Positions 12,356 to 22,900 of a DNA stretch of 64,000 bases are shown one piece after another; position 1 is the stretch's first letter; every line of letters begins with the position of its first letter. Where the stretch lies: the NCBI GenBank assembly GCA_026874595.1, contig CM049312.1, forward strand, positions 66,682,929-66,746,928, given 5' to 3'. The notes beneath the pieces were generated by a model. It did no database searches, was not told the DNA's origin, and worked only from the letters and a program-made list of their open reading frames with translations. The translations under genes and the position numbers were made by a program. Origin of the DNA: Sipunculus nudus. Lineage: Eukaryota; Annelida; Sipuncula; Golfingiida; Sipunculidae.

Positions 12356-13290
12356 TAGATAAATGTTACCTGTATACATGTTTTATTTACATAAAAATTG
12401 AATTTTTAAATTTTAAATAAAGAGTATATTTAATGTATTTCTACTAGATTTTCAACAGATAATATATATTAACCAGAAACCTGCATTTGGCAGGCCGCGG
12501 CTAATGACGATATTGCTCTAGGAGAGACTGCTGATAGTTACTACTGCATTGCCACCCATGCAGTGTGTTTTGTCATATGTCAAATGTAAGGAGATGATTT
12601 TTTCAGCTTTGCCACGTACTTGCCACCCTGGCCAATACGAATGAATCTCCACCCACCTGACAAAGAAATCGCCTATCTGGTTTACAATGGAAATTATCTC
12701 TTTAAAGTAAAAACATTTTTTTAGCCACATGGTTACAGATTACTGATAAGACATTTAAAATTATTGTTCTCTGGAAGTTGCACCTAAACTCTGTTCACAA
12801 TTGCATCTGAATCCTTTAATGACTTTTTGAGTAATGTTTCTAACAGATAATCCAATAAACCAGGTCACTAATCATTAGCAGTGTAACAATTGATGTATTG
12901 AAGAATGAATGGATTCACTTGCAAACACTCAATTAAATTGTAATCAATTATTAACCTCAAAATCAATTTGTTTTGATTATTTTATGCATGTTCACCCTGA
13001 AGTTCCCTGTGAGCTCTCAAATTTGATGAAGCAGTTCACAATTTTGAAGCTTTTTATTGTGTATTTGCTCTAGATCTACTTTAACCATTTCCTGGTGGGT
13101 CACTCCACTTGCACAGAAATTTATAAGGTGGCAACAAACATAGGGAGAGCTACATTTGCCTTTTACTTGCTGAAATTATCAAACATCCATTTTGGTTAAA
13201 AAGTATTTGCTTCTATTTTTGAAAAGTCTGAAATTTACTACTTAAGTAAGAATTGAATCAAGAAATGATTTGAAGGTAAAGAATTGATAA
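10737..13290. other. AT-rich spacer, no gene recognised
   Basis: It contains two TA-dinucleotide runs (12193-12249 and about 12300-12352) and one member of a dispersed repeat pair at 11470-11715. Open frames at 11755-12003 (plus) and 12518-12730 (minus) have no recognisable domain. I do not call them genes. Confidence 0.5.
11470..11715 (+). repeat. Dispersed ~250-bp repeat, copy 1 of 2
   Basis: It matches 14612-14893 by eye: 'ttgggaatcagttgtattgt' against 'ttggaaatcagttgtaatat', followed in the same order by 'gatcat', 'gttgatctct/gttgacctct', 'catatatagac', 'gatac/gatatg..aggcc' and 'gcagacttttct'. The pair is diverged, so it is probably an old element. No termini were recognised. Confidence 0.55.
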
Positions 13291-13870
13291 TTGAATTATA
13301 GATTCCAAGGGCCCTCACAGTTCACAGGCCTGTCAATCAAGTAAAGACAAGAGCACTGCAAATGGTGCGTAATACCCTCGTCGCATATTTTGTGACCTCT
13401 AACCTTATTAATATGCGTTAATTTTGCTGAGAATGTAAATCTGGTGAGAAACTGTATTAGTTAATATTCAGAGTTTCATGAAAATATATAAGATTTTTGG
13501 AAAGTCATCATGGTGCCACCAAAGTCTGGTGACCTCTGTCCTCATTAAATATGCATGGATTTTGCTGGAAATAAGTGAACTTAGGCGAGATATTATACTG
13601 ATTAATATTCCTGTTTATTTTTATCAAAAACCATCATATTTCTGGTAAGTTAATGCGGCCACACCACAAAGTAGCCTAGTGACCTCTGACCTTATATTGG
13701 ATTTTGCCCTTAATCCAACTTGGGTGAGATAATCTATTGGTAAGTAGTAATGGTAAGTGTCATGAAATTCCATCAAAGCCCCAGTTAAACTGGAAGTAAA
13801 TTAACGGACAGACAGACAGACGAACAGACTGTAGGTATACCATAAGTGCCATCATAGAAGGGTGTATAAA
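13290..13870 (+). mobile_element. Short core-repeat element, family J (DR1-bearing units)
   Basis: Three ~140-150-bp units each contain a 'tgtgacctct.accttatta'-like block, at 13393, 13530 and 13680. After them comes an ACGGACAGACAGACAGACG microsatellite (about 13804). The units carry TGACCTCTGACCT exactly at 13680-13692 and with one mismatch at 13393-13405 and 13530-13542. The second unit also has GGTGCCACC. The left edge has 'aagggccctcacagttcacaggc', shared with sequence just after 24771. The same family restarts at 63945. Confidence 0.6.
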
Positions 13871-14611
13871 AAAGGGAAAAACACATCTCGTCACAACCTG
13901 GAAGATGTATCTGGAAGCAATGGTATAAATACCATATTAATATAAATTTATATTAAATGGTATAAATTACCATAATTCACAACAGTCCGTGATAAAAAAC
14001 ATAACCACAATGCGGAATCACCAATCCTTTTAAAAAAATTACAAGTACAGCTAAGCAGTGATATTGGCTTGAGTTTTGGCAAATTTATGTCTGCTGCTGC
14101 AGAAGACATAATATTTGGGACATTCAATATTATAAGATCTTCGGAGCTGCAGCAGTCCAGTGTCAATAGATACCCAGCATGACTATCATAATCAGTGGGA
14201 ATAAAAATTCCGATAATATTTAAAAGTCGCTAACACAGTTAACAGTATCATGGCACACATAAAGAGCCAATAACTACAGTACACAGACTGCTGGTGCTGC
14301 TCCTGGCAGAGATTTACGGAGCTAATCAATATATTGATTTACTCTTCCCACATCATCATCTCACACCCTCGATCACATGATCATCTTTATTCTGTAGTGT
14401 GATATGGCTGCTTAAATAAGACTAAGAGGTGAAGGCCACCATATTACTGTGTCCTGATCATTTGTGTGCAGTAGACAAGGACAAATACAGACAGCAGACA
14501 AGGGTTTAACAGGCTGTCCCTAGTGTATTGTGCTGTGTATCAGAGTATCACTGTCCCCAAGGTATCAAAATCTAGAAACATCCAGAGCGAGCATATATCT
14601 CTGGTAATGAC
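13871..14611. other. No feature recognised
   Basis: Mixed-composition sequence with no convincing exon, repeat or RNA. A minus-strand open frame at 13948-14166 has no recognisable domain. Confidence 0.4.
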
Positions 14612-14805
14612 TGGTGGTGTTGGAAATCAGTTGTAATATCACAACTGATCATTGATAAAAATTAGTTGACCTCTATCGACCTTAAATTTGAATGTATGGG
14701 TTGTTTAGGGAGTATGAAATTCTGAGCATATATAGACCGTGACCTCTACATAGTCTCAAGTGATATGCAGGCCAATAGATTTGCTGTATATGTAATTCTT
14801 TAGCC

Positions 14806-14840
<35 letters not shown>

Positions 14841-14893
14841 GCGAGTAGTAACCTTGGGTACAAAGTTATTGAGTAAGCAGACTTTTCTAGAGA
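14612..14893 (+). repeat. Dispersed ~280-bp repeat, copy 2 of 2
   Basis: Partner of 11470-11715. This copy includes a short TA run (about 14808-14830). Confidence 0.55.
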
Positions 14894-14934
14894 TGCTCAC
14901 ATGAATTAAATTAAAGGATACATGTATTTAATCA

Positions 14935-15303
14935 TCACAAAGCCTGTACTATTTGCAAAGTTGTAATCGATAACGGCACTCCAAACACCGACTGACTGAC
15001 TGAAGAAGTTTTCGCTCCTCGAACAGCTACAGGTTGCTGTGGTCGAGACCTCAGCCCTGCGCGCTCCTTAAGCATGTTCTCAGAGCCAACAGACGCCATG
15101 CCACCAAGCCAAGCAAAAAGCCGCCAGAGACCTCCACTGTACAACCCGCACCAGTGACTTTTCAGTGAAGCTACAGCACCCAAAACCACAAAGGCAGAAG
15201 CAACCCACATTCCCTCCACTGATCCCAGCAGCGGAGACCCAGCCATGCCAATCGAGAGCCAAACCAGATCTGTGAACGACAGTGTTTCGAGAGGGAAAGC
15301 CAT
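14935..15303 (-). CDS. Unrecognised 122-residue ORF with a hydrophobic N-terminal half
   Basis: The ORF sits in a GC-richer island within AT-rich DNA. Its first ~70 residues are largely hydrophobic, with GMWVASAFVVLGAVASL as a possible membrane segment and a second around GGLWRLFAWLGG. The tail is basic and polar (KERAGLRSRPQQPVAVRGAK). I recognise no family. It could be a first exon of a gene transcribed leftward, a species-specific ORF, or chance. No splice donor fits convincingly before the stop. It lies within or just after the UNC119 transcription unit on the same strand, so a UNC119 untranslated or alternative segment is also possible. Confidence 0.2.
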   Translation of the reverse strand: MAFPLETLSFTDLVWLSIGMAGSPLLGSVEGMWVASAFVVLGAVASLKSHWCGLYSGGLWRLFAWLGGMASVGSENMLKERAGLRSRPQQPVAVRGAKTSSVSQSVFGVPLSITTLQIVQAL

Positions 15304-17159
15304 TTTATACTTGCAGTTTCGGCCATTTAGACCATATTAACAAGTTTTTTCCGTCATAAGCCACACTGCAAGATCGATGATCAGATCGTTTTGACGTTCA
15401 TCGATTGTAATCAATTGTCAGCCCATCAATTATCCTTAGGTCTGACCCAAAATTTATCTGAAGTAGGATAAGCAGGAAGATGAGGACACTTGCATAATGA
15501 TACAGTTAATGTGATTATAAGGGAAATGACTTTTCTGCTCAAAAGATTGTGCCCACCATATTGTTTGTGTCTGTTTTATGAAATTTAAGGCATTCTAAGC
15601 ACTTTCTGCAACCAAGACTTGCTCTCAATTTATCAGCTTTTATTGCCTGATTAACCTTAATTATTATAATTTATATTCAATGTGTACGAATACCTGGGAA
15701 CATACTGTTTTCTTTTAATACTATTATTATAGTGACATCATCAGGGTGCACTCAGTGACCTCACTGCTGTTATCACACAGGGATTATTCTGTATGGAGGC
15801 CTTTTTTGCTTTCAGGGGGAATTAAATTATACTGTTCAAAGTGAGGCTCCAATCTGCCTATTTTCTTGGGTGTTATTTTTATCCACCAGAAAAATCAGCT
15901 ACAAACGTCATAAAAAAATGTTGAGGATTTTCCGGCCCATTTTTTTCCTGCCAGGAAATTTGGTAGGTTTTATGATGGAAAAACAATCCTGTAGAAGGGA
16001 TTTTTTATTTACAGGTACAATGAAATATAACAACTGACAAACAACACAAAATGTTATTATTATAATATTAATCTTGAACATGCCTTTTGACTTTTATTAC
16101 ACCTACAAGCATAATCACCAAGTCCTGTATATGATACATAAAAATGCCAATGAGAATATTGTTACAGGTGCTCTTTTTATTATGTGACACGGGCGTAACT
16201 CCTGTTGTGGCACTCGTGTGTGGCCGCGTATTACATTCTATGTTTAATCCGTACTGGTTGAACTCTCGTTGTCATGATTAGCCCTGGGTTTTCACGCCTG
16301 GTCGTAGGTCACTTGATGAGCATGGTATGTAGAGATACACAGCGCTGTTCTTCTTGATTATTCCTGAAATGCGTGTTTACTGTGTAGGATCCTTGAGACT
16401 GTTTGAGAAGTGGAAAATTCTCAGCTTGGGGTGTGAAGGTATATAAAGGGACATGTTTTCCGGGATATTTTTTTTTATACAAAATAGACAGCATCAAAAG
16501 TTCAAGGCAACAGGTTGCAAGAGTAATTCTGTCTGCTACCTAATGAATAATAATGTCTTCCCTGGCACATAATTTGCATGAGACAAATTATCCGAAATAT
16601 GGCGAAACATTTCACAATGACTGCGATATATACAGCACTGGAGAACAGAGATATGGCATTCCAGCTGATGACAACTGTCCATGTGATGTCATATGCCATG
16701 ACCTATGTGATATCACTATTGTCTTGTAAAGAGCTCTCACAACCATATGCAAGGAAGGCCTTCTGTGTGGGCGCAAATTAGCATAACTAGGTTGAAGGCC
16801 GGGTTTCTGAACCACATGGTTCAGACTTGGTCATGTGACTGTGACTGACAGCTTTAGTCGGGGCTTATCATGCAGATACCAGACTGAGCATGTGGACATC
16901 TGGTCTGTGTTTTGGTACTGGTTACATGTGTGTGTGTGTGTGTGTGTGTATGTGGGGGAATCAGTGATAAACAATACGTGTTCTTTCTGAAAACATGTAA
17001 AGGTCTTTTTAATATAGAGTCAGGGCTCAGGATTGAATGCAGCAGATTAATTAACAAAACTGTCAAAATTATAGTTTTTTTTTTTAATGTATTGCAGTAT
17101 GTCACACTGACAGTACAGTAACAAAATATAAACACTAAATTTACCTCACACACTTTATT
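15304..17159. other. No gene recognised; (GT)n microsatellite
   Basis: AT-rich sequence with a GT run at about 16928-16949. The overlapping open frames around 16500-16850 on both strands have no recognisable domain. Confidence 0.45.
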
Positions 17160-17433
17160 TTAACCCTTTACTGTTTACAAGCCACTAAAGAGCACTCAAA
17201 ATGGGCAAGTAGAATGCCATGATATGTATAGATTCTTTCAGGACAAAAATATTGCATATTATTTGTAAGTTTCAATGATTTTCAATAATCTTCAGCAAAA
17301 CCTCTTAGTGGGAACTGTTGAAAATTTGATAAAGATACAAAAAAGGCTTGAAAAGATATGGCTGTTAGTGTAAATATAAATAGTGTCAGAATTTGTCGAA
17401 AAACTAAAATAAATGTAAACAGTAAAGGGTTAA
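17160..17433. mobile_element. piggyBac-type MITE with perfect 20-bp inverted ends
   Basis: TTAACCCTTTACTGTTTACA at 17160-17179 and its exact reverse complement at 17414-17433 bound a 274-bp segment. Both ends are TTAA followed inward by CCC (TTAA/CCCTTT...AAAGGG/TTAA), the target site and terminal triplet of piggyBac elements. No ORF of note lies inside, so it is a non-autonomous copy. The perfect arms suggest a fairly recent insertion. Confidence 0.88.
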
Positions 17434-19099
17434 ACATAGTGGATAGAATTAAAAGTCCCCATTTTCATTCCCACATGTTTCATATATGCACTGCCTCCAG
17501 GATTGGGTATTATTTTCAGTCCATCTATCATGATAATTAACTGTAATGATCATGAAGATGTTGGAAGATATACATAATGTGCATGCATGTAGGTCCAATG
17601 GAAGGTAATACAAACACATGCAGCACAAAGTCACTTGTTTGATGTTAGATGTTCTTAGGAACTGTAATACATACATTTTATATATGAAGCTGGACAAAGT
17701 AACACTTCAAAATATTTGGTTAGTAATACTTTATCTTGATCAAATGAATGGACTTGCATGAGTGAGATTGTGGACCCAAAACACAGACAGCCATGTGAGT
17801 GTGTTTATAAACAAAGGGGGTGACTCAGGGCTTGCTCCTGATTGGCCACTCGTACTGCTTTGCACATCCCACCCGGCAATTTTGAACTAGGGCTGGCTTG
17901 AGCAGGTATATTTTACTGTATTGCATAAACAACACAAGCTTTGTCAAAACAGATAATAATATCAAGTTCTTTGTAGTATAAGGAACATGTCTGCTTAATC
18001 CAAACAAGTTAACATCTTCCTTCTCAGTTTATATTCAGAATACAGTCAGAGCCCAAGTGAACAGTTGCAGGTATTATGTTAAACTCCATATTGTCCAGTA
18101 ACGCCCCCTGGTATTTATAGTGGAACCCAGTCTTTAAAAGGGCAGGGCATAACAGCTCTGGCGATGAGGTCAATTGTATTTATAAATTACTGTTCTAGAA
18201 GCAAGTACCTAAGTACATATCTTCAATGTATAAACCAAAAAAAAAAAAACTCCAGTCTAGGCATGTAACCAAATCTAATATTTTGATCAAGACTGGCTCA
18301 TAGCTATGACAACTAACAGTGTATAATAAACCTCCACTGTTAATCACTTTTAACAAATGCTATGGCTTGACAAACATGGTATCATCATGGTTTTATGCTT
18401 TTCGCATGATTATATTGCTTAACTGAAGTGCAAAACAAATTCCCTTTTCCCAAATTTTATTTTAACTTGAAGAGGAACAACACATATTTTATTTGATCAT
18501 AAATAATTGGTAATCTGAGTGTGTCATATGACCTGCCATGTGACCTGCTCAGACATGTCGTCCCTCTGGTATGACATTCAATACCTGGGGCATTGGAGTG
18601 AGCTTATTTGTAATAATACCAGTACACCTATATACACAAAGAACTAAAGTCAACATAGTTTGCTGCTTGAAATGGGCACCATTAATTGTTCGTCTGACTT
18701 GAGAACAGGTCTATCTCAGCAGACCTGCTCAGGACTGAACCAACATAAATTTCATGCCTGACCCTTTTCTCAACAGCTTGGTCAATCACTTATCTACCTG
18801 TGTCATATATAGCACTATACCTGATACAGAATGTCTTTCTAAAAATAAATGTCTATAATAACTATAAGGAACTCTTAAAGGTGCTCTTGCTTAAAAGCAT
18901 CCTTGGTGAACAATAGCATATTTGTTTGGTTTCCTGGTGAACACTTACCTTGTTTTTATGTTTTTTAATTGGAGGTAATCATCCACATTTTTTAATGCTA
19001 GTTTAACTTAGTATTTACATCTGCAGGATTATATTCCGGTTTCTGACTGAGGGAAAATGCAGTATCATACACTTCCTCTCATTTCAGATCCAGGTGTTA
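17434..19099. other. Presumed UNC119 intron 2 sequence, nothing recognised
   Basis: AT-rich single-copy-looking DNA. I searched by eye for the next UNC119 exon (the FVRYQFTPAFLRLR region) in the minus strand left of 19744 and did not find it. Confidence 0.4.
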
Positions 19100-19335
19100 A
19101 CCAGGCCCTATGCCTAATGCACCTGCAGGCCCTGTGTACATGTACTGTAATCGTTCACACTGCAGTACCATAATACTATGGTAACACCAAAAGTCACACT
19201 CATTTAATATGAATGAAACACAGCCCCAAAGCACAGTGCTTGCACAGTGGCTGGGGGCCCCCTACCTCGGATGAGATTTGAACTCACCATCTTTAGGCTC
19301 CTGTGCTCAACCCCAAACCATGGAAGATGGTAGGT
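19100..19335 (-). mobile_element. tRNA-derived SINE copy
   Basis: The minus strand reads TGGTTTGGGGTTGAGCAC (A-box-like), then a B box GTTCAAATCTC (19273-19283). It is followed by a body containing GGGGGCCCCCAGCCACTG. The layout matches the copy at 39900-40100. The head has lost key tRNA positions, so this is not a functional tRNA gene. The body end is approximate. Confidence 0.65.
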
Positions 19336-19344
19336 AAACACTGA

Positions 19345-19675
19345 AGTTGGTGTGTATCTTGCTGAACACTGCTGTGTGCGAGTTTCTTGCTGAACACTGA
19401 TGTGTGTGGGTTTTTTTGGTAAACACTGATGTGTGTTGCTGAACAATGAAGTGTGTGTGTTTCTTGCTGAACACTGTAGTGTGTGTGTTTCTTGCTGAAA
19501 GCTGATGTGTGTGGATTTCTTGCTGAACACTGATGTGTGTGTGTGTTTCTTGCTGAACACTGATGTGTTTGGGTTTCTAGCTGAATACTGATGTGTTTGG
19601 GTTTCTAGCTGAATACTGATGTGTGTGTGTGTTACTGAACACTCATGTGTGTGGGTTTCTTGCTGAACACTGTCA
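19345..19675. repeat. Minisatellite, ~28-38-bp units
   Basis: About ten copies of 'cttgctgaacactgatgtgt' with variable GT length and 'gggttt' linkers. It lies about 70 bases past the donor of UNC119 exon 2, in the intron. Minus-strand frames rich in His-Thr and Ser-Lys across it are repeat artefacts. Confidence 0.85.
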
Positions 19676-19743
19676 TGGATATGGGTTACTTAACGATTTA
19701 AGGCTTGAATATTATTGGTTCATTTTTGTTAGACACTACTAAC

Positions 19744-19863
19744 CTGTATGTGGGTTTTCTGGCTTGGCCACTTCAAACAGCACCATGCCTGTATCCAAGT
19801 CTCTCAGCTTGAACCGGGTGAAGTCAATGTTGTAGATATTTGCTTCTGGTGGACACAAATAGT
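19744..19863 (-). CDS. UNC119: UNC119 coding exon 2
   Basis: UNC119 is a soluble lipid-binding chaperone. It holds the myristoylated N-termini of cargo (transducin alpha, ciliary proteins) and is unloaded by ARL3/ARL2-GTP. The minus-strand translation includes [16 protein letters not shown] and [18 protein letters not shown]. These match the start of the conserved beta-sandwich domain of animal UNC119/UNC119B. The acceptor is TTTTATTTTCAG, directly before position 19863, and the donor is CAG/GTTAGT, with GT at 19743-19742. The exon is 120 bp, entering and leaving in phase 1. Joined to exon 1 it makes KITE-N-YLC, exactly the family junction. The next exon should start the FVRYQFTPAF region and is not seen here. 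Confidence 0.95.
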
Positions 19864-19958
19864 CTGAAAATAAAAACCAATCAATAAGATTTTGGTAAAT
19901 ATGTTTTAGAAACTGTCACATAAAAGTCCATATTTTGTTTTTTGTTAACAATTTAATT

Positions 19959-22900
19959 AACAAGTGACCCATGGGTCATGACGCTCAGCTGACTGGAAAG
20001 AGATTCGCCAAAGGAAATTTTGTCATCTGAATGGTAGTATATGCCCATTCAACTGAAGCATCAAACAGATGAACCATCAGGCCAAGATTGTGACTGTATT
20101 TATATATCTCAAAAATAGAGAAAAAATGCCTAAACTTTAAAAAAAAATACAGGTGGTTCCACCGGTCTGCAGAAACTAATAAAATCACTTAATGGTCAAT
20201 ATCCATGCAAAGAATCATGTTGATCTCTGGATAAGTTGTTCAGATACTTCAGCTTTTGTATCAAATTTTCCATTATTCTGAAGGATACTTTGGGAGTCCT
20301 ATAGCTTGAAGGATATGGGTAACAGAGACCTAATTTCAGGTTTCCATAGACACTTTTCATGGGCCTCCTTGCATGACAAGAATGAAGATTCTAGGTCCTG
20401 TTGTTACAATTTGTGCCACGTTAACAGATGACAGCATCCTTAAAGGTCTCAAAAACAGAGAAAAAAATTTGTAAAACAAGGGACCTATGGGTCACGGCGC
20501 TCAGCTGTTATATATGATTAAAAAATATGATTTAGGAATGAGGCATATGCTGGTTTGGTGTGGTAATAAATATAAGCTTTATTATGAGTTGTTGGTGTTT
20601 AGCTTATGTATGATTATGATATTATCTTTGGAGACAGGGAAGAGGATTGATTTCATTTATTTTATTAACAAATGGAGTACTATTGTCACACAGATTTTGA
20701 CTTGGCCATATAACTTATAAGCAGAACATATAATATAAGAGTTTAACTATTTATTTAAAAAAAATTACAAACATTGTCCCAAATATAATTTTTATTAAAA
20801 ATAATAAGAGAATCTTATGATTTTTTAAAATGAAATATAACTGAAATGATTATTAAAATAATATTAAAGAATATATTCATGAATGCATTCATGAATACAT
20901 TTTGAAAGTATTTGCACTGGTATTCATATACTTTCATTTTTACCTGAATTCCAATTCTTTATGCAAGACATTTTATAATGGAGTACATATTCATATTCGT
21001 ATTTAAATACAATTGCAAATTTTTCCCACCATTACTGGCATTTATTCAGTTTTCACCAAACAATTATGTTGAGAATCCAGAATATACAAAATTCACACAT
21101 TTAAATTATGATCAAAAGTACCTGGTTTTATGGCTTTTATTTATATTAAAAAAAAATGTAATATATTCATTTTGGACTAATTTCACATCAATGTACACAC
21201 TAGACACAGTAGGAATCTAGATAAATAATATCAACTGCATCTTTGTCTATCATTATTTTCCTTCATATGATCCCTAATGATTAGTAATGAAAAATATGAT
21301 TTACTTTTTTATCATTAAAATTGAACTGAAAAATACCATAGGTGACTGCATGGTGTTATTTGGAGTACGTGACATTCTATCCATCGATACAAGATTCTTT
21401 TATCATCAGTAACTGCAAGTTGATTTCCTGTTATTATAAACTAACAAATTCTCTTTTATTTTTCTTTAATTTGTTATTAAAAAACAATAAAAATTTATTA
21501 ATTTATTGTTAATTGTTATGTTGTTGGTTAAAACTACTAGATGAGTTGGGTTGGACACCTGGATCAACTGTGGCTGGCCATAAGCTGCCTACCTGCAACA
21601 GTGTATGGCTCGCCTCAAGCATGCATAATTTGCTGAAAGTTCAACAAGGTCAACATACAGGTGACTGAAGAGGGGCTGGAGAGAGTTAAGGTCTGACATG
21701 GTCTCATAAAAACATAAATAAAAGCTACAATTTTTGGCCAATTTCTTTCAGCTTTCTAAACTAAAAAGCTGAAATCCTTGTGTGCATGATATGAAAATTA
21801 TATCAACCGTGCTCACAGGAAACAAATGTGCCATGGTCAAAGTTGGGCAAAATTTAAGGTACTAATTTTATATTTATACTAATAACATATAAAATTTGAA
21901 AAATTCAGGACTACTTTAGGGTATTCAATTGAATCTTGATTAAATAATGTTACATCCCTGGCAAAAAAACTCTAGCTTCAGCAATCCCCTTGTTAAGGGA
22001 GTAAATATATTTCTTGATTTTTTACATAGTGCATTATGTTTGGGCCCATAACTTAAAACAATTACGCAATACTGACATCATTTCTGGCATATGCATAGAG
22101 AATGTATAGAAAAATATGTATATTATATATGATTAAAGTCACATCAGTGGTTTTGATATTAGGCAGTCTTGAAGTGTAACAATGGGTTTTTAATGGAAAA
22201 ATGAAGTTTTTCATTAATATCTCGAAGGTATTAAGTCCTAGTGACCAAATTCTTGGCATGGTAGGGAAGTTTGGAGACATCTAATTGTATGCCAAATTAT
22301 AGGAACTGAGAGCTGAAACTGGGGAGCTGAGCTCTTGCAAACTGCATAACACTAGCTTGATGTAAACAATTTGTTACATGGTGCTTGAAAACTTGAATAA
22401 AATCTACAGTTTTTGATCAACTGGTTTCAAATTTTTGGTGTTAACAGACAAAATGCTAACAAAAACATGCTGTGAAAATTAAATCCACAGTACTTACAGT
22501 AAAAAAACGTGCCATGGTCAAAGTTGGGCAAAATTTAAGGTACCAATTTTTTATTTTTGTTTATATTTTAAAAAATTTAAAAGATTTTGATCTAATTTTG
22601 GGTATACAATTTAATTTTGATAAATTAAAGTTATATTACTGGAAAAAAAGTCCATAGCTTTAACAAGTTTTGTGTTAAGTGATCAAATATCTTTCCTGAT
22701 TTTTTACAAAATGCATTATGTTTAGGCCCATAACTTTTTTAAATTATATAATACAGACATAATTTCTGGAATGTACATAGGAACTATATAGAAGAATATT
22801 TATGGTAAATATGAGGGAAAACAGATTAGTTGTTTTGATATTAGGCAGTCCTGAAGTGTGAAAATAGGTTTTTAATAAAAAATTGAGGTTTTTCCTTAAT

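Noticed and set aside
16912-17153. Overlapping frames on both strands around 16.9-17.15 kb
   Set aside because: Driven by the GT microsatellite and flanking low-complexity sequence.
19204-19560. 118-codon minus-strand frame rich in His, Thr and Ser
   Set aside because: Translation of the minisatellite; periodic peptide with no family.
20487-20720. Frame shared by the two type-2 elements (also 55846-56052)
   Set aside because: Shared because the whole element is nearly identical. No domain, AT-driven composition, and element architecture typical of non-autonomous copies.
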